A stretch of DNA of 64,000 bases from Psychromarinibacter halotolerans (GTDB taxonomy: Bacteria > Pseudomonadota > Alphaproteobacteria > Rhodobacterales > Rhodobacteraceae), in the NCBI RefSeq assembly GCF_029168315.1, contig NZ_JARGYD010000006.1:248001-312000 (forward strand). The letters are read 5' to 3'. Positions 26,027 through 34,730 of this stretch are shown here, in pieces. Position 1 is the stretch's first letter, and the number at the start of each line of letters is the position of its first letter. A program made the position numbers and the translations under genes. The notes beneath the pieces were generated by a model. The model saw nothing but the letters and a program-made list of their open reading frames with translations, was not told the origin of the DNA and did not search any database.

Positions 26027-26562
26027 TTGGGGGACTCGATTTCAAGAGAAACGGCGTCGTCGTCGCCGCGTGTCAGAAGGGTCAGCAGGGCGGCAAGCGT
26101 CATCGCGCCAAGCCCGACGACGACCAGCCAACGCGATGGCCAGATCAGGAAGGGCGTGCCAAGGATCGTGTCCTTCTCGCCCCGCGCGGTCTGGCTGATC
26201 GCCTTGACCCACGCCTGCCACGTCATGACGCCAAGAAACGCCGTCAGGAACAGACCGTTGGCCTTGCGCGCCACCGTTCGCAGGCCCCGTGGCAGGGCCG
26301 AATACAGCAGGTCGGCGGTGATATGCGCGCCGCGCAGTTCGGCATGGGCCAGCGGCAGAAAGAACAGCGCGACCATGTAGTAGCTGGTGACGATCTGGTG
26401 GGTGGCGAACAGCGGCGACCGGAAGAACTTGGTCGCGATGGCGTCGGCGAAGATGTGCAGCGTCGCCAATGCAAGGGCCACCGCCGCCGCCAGCGTCATC
26501 GCCCGCCCGGCAAGTTCGGCAAGCCGAAGCAGCCGCCCTAAGGGTCTGGCCTTGTCTGACAT
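26023..26562 (-). CDS. TRAP transporter small permease (DctQ type), module D
   Basis: 179 residues from the ATG at 26562, which has GGGGAGGAGG just upstream; a longer form starting at 26604 would cross the operator region. Four membrane segments are predicted, with the family-like HQIVTSYYMVALFFLPLAHA segment in the second. It is the first gene of the module D operon, 35 bases from the shared 16-bp motif. Confidence 0.9.
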   Translation of the reverse strand: MSDKARPLGRLLRLAELAGRAMTLAAAVALALATLHIFADAIATKFFRSPLFATHQIVTSYYMVALFFLPLAHAELRGAHITADLLYSALPRGLRTVARKANGLFLTAFLGVMTWQAWVKAISQTARGEKDTILGTPFLIWPSRWLVVVGLGAMTLAALLTLLTRGDDDAVSLEIESPK

Positions 26563-26596
26563 ATGGCCTCCTCCCCGAACCCCATTGCCAAAATAT

Positions 26597-26612
26597 TTGA
26601 ACACATGATTAA
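26597..26612. promoter_or_regulatory. Candidate TetR operator, copy 1
   Basis: TTGAACACATGATTAA, an imperfect palindrome, lies between the divergent TRAP operon and the TetR gene. The same 16-mer with two differences recurs at 27411. Both copies are preceded by TTGCCAAAA (26585-26593 here). It is therefore a likely target of the adjacent TetR protein. Confidence 0.6.
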
Positions 26613-26700
26613 CTGATCGAAGGCGTCGGTCAAGGGGTGTTTTGCATCGCGGGTCGAAGCCTTATGGTAGGGTCAACAAACACGACAGGATGCCCCGGAC

Positions 26701-27387
26701 ATGGCGAAAGCCCAATCCAACGCCGCCCAGACGCGGCAGAAGCTTATCGAAGCCGCGGGCGAGAAGTTTGCGCAGAACGGGTTCCGCGCGGTGTCGGTGC
26801 GCGACATCGCGTCCGCCGCCAAGGTGAACCCGGCGCTGATCGCCTATCACTTCGGCAACAAGGAAGGCCTGTTCGAAGAGGTCATGCGCGCCAGCGCCGC
26901 CGACCATGTCGCGCAACGGATGCACGACCTGACCCGCGCGCGTGCGAACGGGGTAGAGATCAACCTTGAAGGCTTGTTGAGGATATACCTGCAACCCCTT
27001 CTGAATAATAAGAATTGGCAATCCGGCGCTGCCAATTTCGCGCGGCTTCATGCCAGCCTGATCAACGAGCGGTCCGAGGTCGCGGAAGAGATCGCGGCCC
27101 GCGCCTTCAACACCGTTAACATCGCATTCATCGACGAGATCTCGGCGCTGTTGCCGGATCTCCCGCGCGAGGTGGTGATCTGGCGGTTCTACGCGATGAT
27201 CGGGTCGATCCTGTTTTTCAACACACGCCCGACGCCTCCGGGGTTGCTCGTGGTGTCGGCCGGCAAGTGCGACAGCACGGACGGGGACGAGATCTTTCGC
27301 CAGATCCTGCCTTCGCTGGTCGCGTCCTTCTCGGCCCCGGCGCCCGCCGCGGCGCAGCAAGAGGCAGGCCGCGAGAAATCCGCCTGA
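26701..27387 (+). CDS. TetR-family transcriptional regulator
   Basis: 228 residues. The helix-turn-helix is typical: LIEAAGEKFAQNGFRAVSVR, then DIASAAKVNPALIAYHFGNK (about 38-57). A C-terminal tetracyclin_repressor-like domain follows, with an INFARLHASLINERSEVAEE-like helix. It is divergent from the TRAP operon and co-directional with the ThDP enzyme gene, with one copy of the shared motif on each side. This arrangement suggests that it represses transporter, enzyme and itself until the substrate is present. Confidence 0.92.
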   Translation: MAKAQSNAAQTRQKLIEAAGEKFAQNGFRAVSVRDIASAAKVNPALIAYHFGNKEGLFEEVMRASAADHVAQRMHDLTRARANGVEINLEGLLRIYLQPLLNNKNWQSGAANFARLHASLINERSEVAEEIAARAFNTVNIAFIDEISALLPDLPREVVIWRFYAMIGSILFFNTRPTPPGLLVVSAGKCDSTDGDEIFRQILPSLVASFSAPAPAAAQQEAGREKSA

Positions 27388-27410
27388 TCGGGCAAGGCGC
27401 TTGCCAAAAA

Positions 27411-27426
27411 TTGAACACGCGATTAA
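27411..27426. promoter_or_regulatory. Candidate TetR operator, copy 2
   Basis: TTGAACACGCGATTAA, 14 of 16 bases identical to the copy at 26597 and again preceded by TTGCCAAAA (27401-27409). It lies 33 bases before the ATG of the ThDP enzyme gene. Confidence 0.6.
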
Positions 27427-27458
27427 TGCTTGATCCATACCGCAGACGGGGAGGGATC

Positions 27459-29165
27459 ATGGACCGTAATTGCGCAGAGATCGTCATCGAGTGTTTGGCG
27501 AAGGCCGGGGTCGACCACGCATTCGGGATTCCGAGCGGCAAGATGATGCCCCTGATGAAGGCGCTGTCGCGTCAGAACCGGGTGCGGTTCATCGGCGTCC
27601 GGCATGAACAGGCGGGGGCGATGATGGCGACCGCCGCGACGCTGGGCACCGGTCGGCTGTCCTGCGCTTTCGGTGAACTCGGTCCGGGCGGCAGCAACCT
27701 TGTCCCGGGCGTCGCGAATGCCTTCGCCGACAACGTGCCGATGATCGCGATCACCAGCGGCAACGCCACGCACCTGACCGGCCCCGACCGTGGCATCATG
27801 ATGGATCTCGATCTGGTAGAGCTTTACCGCCCCATCACCAAGCTCAGCATCCGGCTGACGGACGGTCGCCGCGCGCCCGAAGTGTTGCGCCGCGCGATCC
27901 GCGAGGCGCTGTCGGGCCGGCCCGGCCCGGTGCACGTCAACATTCCCGCCGACATCCTTGCGTCCAGTTATCCCTATGACCCGCGCACCCTGTCCGAGGC
28001 CGCCTTCGCCCCGCCGCCGCGCCTGTATCCCGATCCGGCGCTGATCGATGCGGCGGCCCGCTGCCTGTCCGGAGCCGAACGTCCGCTGGTCATCGCCGGG
28101 GGCGGCACGGTGCAGTCCGGCGCCTCTGCCGACCTTCTGCGGGTTGCCGAGATGCTGGGGGCAGCGGCCACGGCCACCCAGATGGGCATCGGGTCGGTGC
28201 CCTCGGACCATCCGGCCTTCATCGGCCACGGCGGGATCATCGGTGGCGCAGCGGTGATCGAGGCGCTGGAACAGGCCGATGCCGTCCTTGCCGTCGGCTG
28301 CCGGTTTTCCTCGTGGCTGTGGGGGGCGGACGGGCCGCTGGTGTCGCCGGACGCGCGGCTGGTCCAGATCGACACCGACGCCGGGGCCTTGGGGCGGAAC
28401 ACGCCTGTCGAGGTCGGTATCCACGCGGACGCGAAGGCCGCGCTGGCTGAACTTGCAATGGCGCTGGACGGCCATGCTGCCCGCGCGGCGACGACAGGCT
28501 GGCGGGACGCGCTGGTCCGGCGGCACCGCACCGAGATCGCCGAGGCCGAAACCATCGAGATCATCGACGACCTGCCGCATCCGGCCCGCTATGCTGAGGT
28601 GTTGAACCAGATGCTGCCCGCCGATGCGCTGGTCACCTATGACGGCGGCCACACGACGTTCTGGCACAACGACCGCCTGTCGGCCCCCGCGCCGCGCACC
28701 CGGTTCCACATGCCCGGTCTTGCCCTTCTGGGCTGTGGGCTGCCTTACGCGCTTGGCCTGAAGGCCACCCAGCCGCACCGCCCGGTGATCTGCACCACCG
28801 GCGATGGCAGCGTCGGTTTCACCATTCAAGAACTCGACACCGCCGTTCGCTATGACCTCCCGGTGGTCGTCGTCGTTCACAACAACGCCGCTTGGGGCGT
28901 GATCCGGGCCGGGCAGCAGAAATCGGGGTTCGAGTTCGAGGCGGACCTGTCCGGCACCGACTATGCCGCCATCGCGCGCGGTTTCGGGTGCGAGGGGCAT
29001 CTTGTCAGCAGCGAGGCCGAGTTCCGGGCGGCCCTGTCCAAGGCGCTGGCCAGCGCAAAGCCCAGCCTGATCGACTGCCGCACCACGTTCCAAGGGCATC
29101 CTGCGATGCGCTATTTCGGCGCCGCAGGTGCGCCGCGCGGGGCGGACGCGGCGCTGCCGTACTGA
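27459..29165 (+). CDS. ThDP-dependent enzyme, benzoylformate decarboxylase/acetolactate synthase-like
   Basis: 568 residues from an ATG at 27459 with GGGGAGGG upstream. Three-domain ThDP fold: catalytic glutamate Glu50 (GVRHEQAGAMMA), central domain with VIAGGGT, and the cofactor motif GDGS at about 448 ending in NN near 473. The family decarboxylates or condenses 2-oxo acids in the cytoplasm. It is monocistronic and faces the TRAP operon of module E. With the aromatic-type aldehyde dehydrogenase of the same presumed regulon, a decarboxylase making an aldehyde fits better than a synthase. The substrate is inferred only. Confidence 0.9.
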   Translation: MDRNCAEIVIECLAKAGVDHAFGIPSGKMMPLMKALSRQNRVRFIGVRHEQAGAMMATAATLGTGRLSCAFGELGPGGSNLVPGVANAFADNVPMIAITSGNATHLTGPDRGIMMDLDLVELYRPITKLSIRLTDGRRAPEVLRRAIREALSGRPGPVHVNIPADILASSYPYDPRTLSEAAFAPPPRLYPDPALIDAAARCLSGAERPLVIAGGGTVQSGASADLLRVAEMLGAAATATQMGIGSVPSDHPAFIGHGGIIGGAAVIEALEQADAVLAVGCRFSSWLWGADGPLVSPDARLVQIDTDAGALGRNTPVEVGIHADAKAALAELAMALDGHAARAATTGWRDALVRRHRTEIAEAETIEIIDDLPHPARYAEVLNQMLPADALVTYDGGHTTFWHNDRLSAPAPRTRFHMPGLALLGCGLPYALGLKATQPHRPVICTTGDGSVGFTIQELDTAVRYDLPVVVVVHNNAAWGVIRAGQQKSGFEFEADLSGTDYAAIARGFGCEGHLVSSEAEFRAALSKALASAKPSLIDCRTTFQGHPAMRYFGAAGAPRGADAALPY

Positions 29166-29217
29166 CGGAACGACGGATGCGCCCGGTCCGGGGCGGGGCA
29201 GGGATGTGCCCCGTCGC

Positions 29218-29237
29218 GCCCCCAAGGCGCCGGGGGC
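29218..29237. terminator. Weak stem-loop between convergent genes
   Basis: GCCCCC (29218-29223) and GGGGGC (29232-29237) flank an 8-base loop in the 77-base gap between the ThDP enzyme gene and a dctM gene. No T run is present, so this is a tentative terminator. Confidence 0.35.
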
Positions 29238-29242
29238 GGCGG

Positions 29243-30541
29243 TCAGTACAGGACCGAGGGCAGCCATAGCGCCAGCGACGGAGCCGCGAAGAGCAGGGCG
29301 ATCAGGACCAGAGGGGCGATCAGGAACGGGGCGATGCCGGCGTAAAGCGCCTGCATCGACAGGTCCGGCACCTGCGCGCGGATGATGAACAGGTTCATCC
29401 CGACCGGCGGGGTGATCAGGCCCAGTTCCACCAGCACCACGACCAACACGCCGAACCAGACCGGATCGAAGCCGAACCCGGTCACGATGGGCAGGAAGAC
29501 GGGAACCGTGATCAGGATCATCCCGATGCCTTCCAGAAAGCAGCCCATCACGATGTAAATCGCGACGATCAGCGCCATGATGGTGAAGGCCGAAAGCTCG
29601 GCCTGCTGCGACAAGGCCAAAAGCGTGTCGGGCAGGCGTGTCTGGACGATGAAGTTGGAAAAGATCGTCGCGCCGACGATGATCATGAACAGCGCGCACG
29701 ACACCAGAACGGCGGTCTGCAGAGCTTGCAGCAGTGCAGGGACCGTCAGCGTGCGCTTGAGAAACCCCAAAAGGATCGCGCCAAAGGCACCGACGGACGC
29801 GGCCTCGTTCGGGCTGAAGATACCGGCATAGATCCCGCCGATGGTCACCACGAACAGCAGGATGAACTGCCACGGCTCGCGCAGGGCGCGCAGCTTGTCC
29901 GACAGCGTGGTGCGGACGGGGTCGGGCGCATCGCCGCTGCGGCGGGCGCGCCAGAAGGCGATGGCCATGTACAGCACCAGCAGCACAAGCCCCGGCAGCA
30001 TCGACGCGGCGAACAGGCGCGCGACCGACAGCTCTGCAACGCCGCCATAGATCACAAGGATGATCGAGGGCGGGATCAGGATGCCCAGCGACCCGCCCGC
30101 CGCGATGGACGAGGCAGCATAGCCCCGCCCGTATCCGGCGCGGCTCATTTCCGGCATCGCGATCCGGGTCATGCTGGCTGCGGTGGCGACGGACGATCCG
30201 CAGATGGCGCCGAATGCGCCCGAGGCGGCGATGGACGCGATGGCCAGCCCGCCGCGGACACCGGACAGCAGCACCCGCGCCGCCCCGAACAGCTCTGCCG
30301 ACATGCGCGAGCCGCTTGCGATCTCTCCCATCAGGATGAACAGCGGGATGACCGACAGGTTATAGGACGACGCGGTGTCGAAGATGGCGGTGCCCGAGAT
30401 CAGTTGGGCCACCGCAAGGTTGTTCAGGATCGTGTTGCCAAGGATGCCGACCGCCGCGAGGGCCACCCAGACCGGCTGGCGCAGGAACAGGGCGGTGAAC
30501 AGGGCGCCGATGGCGCCAAGGCCAAGTGCGAAGGGGGTCAT
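29243..30541 (-). CDS. TRAP transporter large permease (DctM type), module E
   Basis: 432 residues from the ATG at 30541. Family blocks are PLFILMGEIASGSRMSAELF, LGILIPPSIILVIYGG and ELGLITPPVGMNLFIIRAQV. The start overlaps the DctQ stop (ATGA). It is the last gene of the aromatic-degradation operon of module E. The reading frame continues upstream of 30541, but that part is the shadow of dctQ. Confidence 0.95.
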   Translation of the reverse strand: MTPFALGLGAIGALFTALFLRQPVWVALAAVGILGNTILNNLAVAQLISGTAIFDTASSYNLSVIPLFILMGEIASGSRMSAELFGAARVLLSGVRGGLAIASIAASGAFGAICGSSVATAASMTRIAMPEMSRAGYGRGYAASSIAAGGSLGILIPPSIILVIYGGVAELSVARLFAASMLPGLVLLVLYMAIAFWRARRSGDAPDPVRTTLSDKLRALREPWQFILLFVVTIGGIYAGIFSPNEAASVGAFGAILLGFLKRTLTVPALLQALQTAVLVSCALFMIIVGATIFSNFIVQTRLPDTLLALSQQAELSAFTIMALIVAIYIVMGCFLEGIGMILITVPVFLPIVTGFGFDPVWFGVLVVVLVELGLITPPVGMNLFIIRAQVPDLSMQALYAGIAPFLIAPLVLIALLFAAPSLALWLPSVLY

Positions 30542-31059
30542 GTGCGGGACCGTTCGGGTGCGGGGCCCCGCGTGGCGGCGGTGCGCAGGCGACCGATGTC
30601 GGCAATCAGACGGCGCAGGCAGACCCACAGGATGCCGGACAGCCCGACAAAGGCTACCGCCCATAGCCACCAGACCGGCATCCCGAGTTCCAGGGAATGC
30701 CCGCCCCATTTGTACGCGTCCTGCGCGGGCGAGATCATCGACCAGCCAAGAAAGACGAACACTGCGAACGCCGCACAGGTGGCCAGTGTTTCCAGCAGGA
30801 CCAGCACGCGGGGCGATACCATGTAGTCGATCAGGTCGATGGTGATCTCTCCGGCGCGGGCGATGACGGGGGCAAGACCGAAGAACACCATGATCAGCAG
30901 CGAGAAGCTGACGACGTCGTAGGCGCCGCGCACCGGGATGCGAAAGGCAAAGCGCAGGATGACGTCAAGCACGGTGACGGACATCATCACCACCAGCGCG
31001 GCGCTGGCGACCCAAAGCATGATCTTTGGCAGGCTTTGCCTTGGTCTGTCGACGCTCAT
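30538..31059 (-). CDS. TRAP transporter small permease (DctQ type), module E
   Basis: 173 residues, four predicted membrane segments, with VLDVILRFAFRIPVRGAYDV at about 30-49 matching the DctQ consensus. It partners DctM. A strong stem-loop separates it from dctP upstream. Confidence 0.92.
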   Translation of the reverse strand: MSVDRPRQSLPKIMLWVASAALVVMMSVTVLDVILRFAFRIPVRGAYDVVSFSLLIMVFFGLAPVIARAGEITIDLIDYMVSPRVLVLLETLATCAAFAVFVFLGWSMISPAQDAYKWGGHSLELGMPVWWLWAVAFVGLSGILWVCLRRLIADIGRLRTAATRGPAPERSRT

Positions 31060-31081
31060 GGTCCCCCCGTTCGTTCATTCG

Positions 31082-31115
31082 GATCCGGCCCGCCCCGGCA
31101 GGCGCGGGCCGGATC
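31082..31115. other. Intercistronic stem-loop between dctP and dctQ, module E
   Basis: GATCCGGCCCGC (31082-31093) pairs perfectly with GCGGGCCGGATC (31104-31115), a 12-bp stem with a 10-base loop. It is directly after the binding-protein stop and lacks a T run, as at the other binding-protein genes. Confidence 0.6.
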
Positions 31116-31119
31116 GGTT

Positions 31120-32109
31120 TCAGTCCGTGTAGGCCGACAGGAAGGCCTCGGCATCGCCGCCAGAGTCGGCGGCCGCCGCGACGGCTTCGTCCACGATGCC
31201 GGCAAACTCTGCCTTCAGGTCGTCGATCTGGTCGGCGCCAAGCGTGATGATGTTCACGCCTGCCTCGGCCATGTAGGCGCGACCGCCGGCCTCGCCCTCG
31301 TCCAGCATCTTGCCGAACCACTCGGCCCGGTCCGGCCCGGTGGTGTCGTCGATGATCGCCTGAAGCTCTGGCGACAGGGCGTCGTAGGTCGCCTGCGACA
31401 TGACCAACGCGAAGGGCGCCGCTGCCAACCCGGGCTCAAGCGAATAGCTGGTCACCGGCGCAAGGTCGAAGGCTTTGGTCGCCTCGAACGGGAAGCAGGC
31501 CCCGTCGACCACGCCCTTGCTCATCGCGTCCGCCGCCTCTGCCGGGGGCACCGGCACCGGCGAACCGCCCAGCGTCTCGATGATTTTCTGCCACGTCGAT
31601 CCGGCATAGCGGATGCGCTTGCCCTCGAAGGCCGACAGGTCGGACGGGTCGGCGTCGGTCAGGTGGATCTTCAGCGGCGGCGTGACCGCCATCCACAGGA
31701 TCTTGGTGTCGGGATGTTCCCCCGCAAGATAGTCCGGCGCCAGTTCCGTCAGCCGCCGCGAGGTGATCGCACTGTCGTTGCCAGCCGAGGGCACGGTCAG
31801 CGGCAGGCCCGCCAGCTCGGTCATCGGGAACCGTCCGGGCGTCGCGCTGTGCAGGATCACCGCAAGGTCGGCGGCCCCGGTGCGCACAAGATCGTATTGG
31901 CGCGGGGGCGGGCCAAGCTGTCCGGCCGGGAAGATCTCAAGGTCCAGTTCGCCGCCGCTCAGGTCGGCGATCTCGGTCCCCCATGCCTCGATCGCGCGGT
32001 TCCAGACGTGGTTGGGCGGCAGGAACGTCGAGACCTTCAGCGTCTCGGCCTCGGCGGTCGCGGCGCCGAAGCTCGCCATCGCGACCATCGTCAGTGCCAG
32101 TCGTTTCAT
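31120..32109 (-). CDS. TRAP transporter substrate-binding protein (DctP type), module E
   Basis: 329 residues with a signal peptide (about 1-21, ATAEA). TRAP-typical segments are STFLPPNHVWNRAIEAWGTE, FEGKRIRYAGSTWQKIIETL and SKGVVDGACFPFEATKAFDL. It is in the periplasm and probably binds an aromatic or other carboxylate that the operon's hydroxylase and dioxygenase degrade. Confidence 0.92.
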   Translation of the reverse strand: MKRLALTMVAMASFGAATAEAETLKVSTFLPPNHVWNRAIEAWGTEIADLSGGELDLEIFPAGQLGPPPRQYDLVRTGAADLAVILHSATPGRFPMTELAGLPLTVPSAGNDSAITSRRLTELAPDYLAGEHPDTKILWMAVTPPLKIHLTDADPSDLSAFEGKRIRYAGSTWQKIIETLGGSPVPVPPAEAADAMSKGVVDGACFPFEATKAFDLAPVTSYSLEPGLAAAPFALVMSQATYDALSPELQAIIDDTTGPDRAEWFGKMLDEGEAGGRAYMAEAGVNIITLGADQIDDLKAEFAGIVDEAVAAAADSGGDAEAFLSAYTD

Positions 32110-32140
32110 CGTTTCCTCCCTTGATGATGTGCTGGTGTAG

Positions 32141-32941
32141 TCAGGTGCGGGCCGTCCATCGGTCGGACAGCTCGGGCCAGTGCGTTTGCCCGGCGGTGCG
32201 CATCGCCGTGGCGGCGCCGTCCGGGATCAGGTCCGCAATCGCCCGCGCGTAGCTGGGCCGCGCCTTCATGGCGGCAAGCCAGCCCGCGATCGCCGGGCGG
32301 TCGGCCCAGAGGCCGTCGAAGCCCAGCCGGTCCAAACGGTCGAGATAAGACAGCAGCGCCACGTCCGAGAGCCCGAAGGCGTCGCCCGAGATCCAGGCGG
32401 TCTGGCGCAGCGCCGCGTTCATGTCGGCAAACCACAGGCCGACGTGCCGCAGCGCCTGATCGACGTGGACGGACGCCAGACCCCGGTCCAGCAGGTCGCG
32501 CCGTTTCGCGCGCGCGACCGGGTCCGGCATGCGTGCCAGACTGGCGTCGATCTCGTCTTGGGATTTCGTCGCCAGCATCTTGTCGCGCATGACGGTCGAG
32601 AAACTGAGCGTGTTGATCGCGCCGTGGATCGCAAGGCCGCGCAGCAGCCAGTGCCGCGCGGCGACGCCCCGGTCCGGCGCGGCGGGCATCAGGGCGCCGC
32701 CGTTATGGACGCGGTCGAGGTACGACAGGATCAGGCTGGATTCCACCACGACCAACCCGTCGTCCACCAGCGTCGGCACCACTGCCTCGGGGTTCAGTGC
32801 CACATAGTCCGGCGCGAACTGGTCGCCCTTCTGCAGGTCGAGCAGGCGGCTGTCATAGTCCAGTCCGATTTCTTCCAGCGCCAGCCGCACCTTCTGGGAA
32901 CAGACGCTGGTCGTGCCGTGGTAAAGAACAAGCGTGCTCAT
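32141..32941 (-). CDS. Glutathione S-transferase family protein
   Basis: 266 residues. The thioredoxin-like N-terminal domain shows YHGTTSVCSQKVRLALEEIG with the Ser/Cys region of zeta or maleylpyruvate-isomerase-like classes, then NPEAVVPTLVDDGLVVVES (glutathione-binding Val-Pro and Glu-Ser). The helical C-terminal domain includes FGLSDVALLSYLDRL. In aromatic pathways such proteins isomerise cis ring-cleavage products or conjugate reactive intermediates. Its place after an extradiol dioxygenase and a FAH-fold enzyme suggests an isomerase role. Confidence 0.88.
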   Translation of the reverse strand: MSTLVLYHGTTSVCSQKVRLALEEIGLDYDSRLLDLQKGDQFAPDYVALNPEAVVPTLVDDGLVVVESSLILSYLDRVHNGGALMPAAPDRGVAARHWLLRGLAIHGAINTLSFSTVMRDKMLATKSQDEIDASLARMPDPVARAKRRDLLDRGLASVHVDQALRHVGLWFADMNAALRQTAWISGDAFGLSDVALLSYLDRLDRLGFDGLWADRPAIAGWLAAMKARPSYARAIADLIPDGAATAMRTAGQTHWPELSDRWTART

Positions 32942-32997
32942 CGGGGGTGTGCCCTTTCGCTGCGGATCGTGCGGTATGCCGGTTGCTGCGCCATGCG

Positions 32998-33882
32998 TTA
33001 CACGAAGGGGATCGCCAGCTGCGCCTTGGCGCAGTCGTCGCGTTTCGGCGGGGCGATGCCCCATTGGTCGGTGCGTCCCTTGGGCCAGACCCAGTCTGCC
33101 GGCGTGCCGACGCGATAGCTGTCGTCGACCTCCAGCACCTCTGCGGTATGCTCGATGACGATGCCGTCGGGATCGACGAAATAGGCGAAGACGTTGTCGC
33201 CGGGGCCGTGCCGCCCGGGACCCCAGCCGATTGGGAAACCCGCGTCGCACATCCGGCCCGAGGCGCGCATCACGTCCTCCCAAGACGGGTGATTGAACGC
33301 GATGTGGTTCAGCGTATCGACGGGGGCCATCGCAAGCACGACCGCATGGTGGTCGGCGTTGGTGCGCAGAAAGCCCATCTTGGCCGACCGGTCGGTCAGG
33401 CGGAATCCCAGACCCCGCTCGAAGAAGGCGATGTCGCGGTCGATGTCCGTCGTGTTGATGTTGACGTGGGCCAGCCGGTCGGGCTGGCTGTCGCCGTCCA
33501 GCGGGGCGGCGTCGGCTGTGCCTTGCACCACACGGTACAGCCGTCCCGCAGGATCGCGCACCGCAAAACCGGTGCCACCGCCGATGTCATCCACCGCGCC
33601 GATGTCGCCCTCGGCCGTGCCGCCGGCGGCGATCATCCGGTCCCGAAGTGCGCCAAGCTCCGTGTCGGGCGCGGCGGCGAAGGTGACCGACACCGCTGCC
33701 GTCTCTCTCTTGGTCAGGCGCAGCACGTAGGCATCGGTGCCGGTGGCGCGCAGCCAGACCATGTCGTCCCGCTGGTCCGCCAGCGTCAGCCCCCAGACAT
33801 CGGTGTAGAACTTTGCGGCGCGGGCCGGATCGGGGACCGACAGCTCGACGCTGCGCAGGCCGATGATGGGGAAGGCGCTCAT
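32998..33882 (-). CDS. Type I extradiol dioxygenase (VOC superfamily)
   Basis: 294 residues, two VOC modules. The iron ligands of the C-terminal module fit His139 (RLAHVNI), His193 (DTLNHIAF) and Glu244 (IVIEHTAEV); the 51-residue His-Glu spacing equals that of biphenyl-diol dioxygenases. It would cleave a catechol next to the hydroxyls (meta cleavage). The start overlaps the FAH gene stop (ATGA). Together with the flavin hydroxylase upstream it gives a ring-hydroxylation and ring-opening pair. Confidence 0.9.
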   Translation of the reverse strand: MSAFPIIGLRSVELSVPDPARAAKFYTDVWGLTLADQRDDMVWLRATGTDAYVLRLTKRETAAVSVTFAAAPDTELGALRDRMIAAGGTAEGDIGAVDDIGGGTGFAVRDPAGRLYRVVQGTADAAPLDGDSQPDRLAHVNINTTDIDRDIAFFERGLGFRLTDRSAKMGFLRTNADHHAVVLAMAPVDTLNHIAFNHPSWEDVMRASGRMCDAGFPIGWGPGRHGPGDNVFAYFVDPDGIVIEHTAEVLEVDDSYRVGTPADWVWPKGRTDQWGIAPPKRDDCAKAQLAIPFV

Positions 33883-34712
33883 GTCTCTGCCCTGACGGTG
33901 TTTTTCAGGCTGCCGATGCCAGAGATGCGGATCTCGATCTCGTCCCCGGGCTTCATCCAGACCGGCGGCGTGCGCTTGGCCCCGACGCCGCCGGGGGTGC
34001 CGGTGGCGATCACGTCACCGGGCGACAACGGCGTGAATTGCGAGACGTAGGCGATGATCACCGGGATCGGGAAAATCATGTGGGCCACGGGGGCTTCCTG
34101 CATGACGTCTCCGTTCAGGATCGATTGCACCAGCACGCTGTCGAGATCGGAAATCTCGTCCGGCGTCACCAGTTCGGGGCCGAAGGGCGCGGTGCCGGGG
34201 AAGTTCTTGCCCGGGGTGAACTGCGTCGTGTGCCATTGCCAGTCGCGCAGCGAGCCGTCGTTGAAGCAGGCGTAGCCCGCCACATGCGCCATCGCGTCGG
34301 TCTCTGGAATGTTGCGGCCGCCTTTGCCGATGACGACGGCCAGTTCCGCTTCGAAATCGAAGTCGGCAGAGGCCTTGGGCATGACAAGCGGCGCACCGTC
34401 CGCGATCAGCGTGTCCGCGAACCGCGTGAAGATCGAAGGATACGAGACCTTGGCGCGGCCGGTTTCCTTGCGGTGGGATTCATAGTTGTGCCCCACACAC
34501 AGGATCTTGCCCGGGTCCGGAATGACCGGCAGCAGCGTGACCGTATGACGGGGCAGGCGCGCGGCGGGGCCATCGAAGTCCAGACGATCCTGCGCCACCG
34601 CGTCCTTCAGCGTGCCGGGGGCGTCCGGAAGGCCGCCGAGGTCGAGGATGTCATCGCCATCCACCCGTCCCCAAGAGGTCCGTCCCTCATAGAAAAATGT
34701 TGCGAAACGCAT
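33879..34712 (-). CDS. Fumarylacetoacetate hydrolase family protein, module E
   Basis: 277 residues. The metal-binding glutamates lie in FDFEAELAVVIG and the aspartate in NDGSLRDWQ; ILCVGHNYESH and GDVIATGTPGGVG are also family hallmarks. Members hydrolyse, decarboxylate or isomerise 2-oxo-enol acids from meta cleavage. It is coupled to the dioxygenase gene and likely acts right after it. Confidence 0.93.
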   Translation of the reverse strand: MRFATFFYEGRTSWGRVDGDDILDLGGLPDAPGTLKDAVAQDRLDFDGPAARLPRHTVTLLPVIPDPGKILCVGHNYESHRKETGRAKVSYPSIFTRFADTLIADGAPLVMPKASADFDFEAELAVVIGKGGRNIPETDAMAHVAGYACFNDGSLRDWQWHTTQFTPGKNFPGTAPFGPELVTPDEISDLDSVLVQSILNGDVMQEAPVAHMIFPIPVIIAYVSQFTPLSPGDVIATGTPGGVGAKRTPPVWMKPGDEIEIRISGIGSLKNTVRAET

Positions 34713-34730
34713 GTCTGTCTCCGTTCTTCG

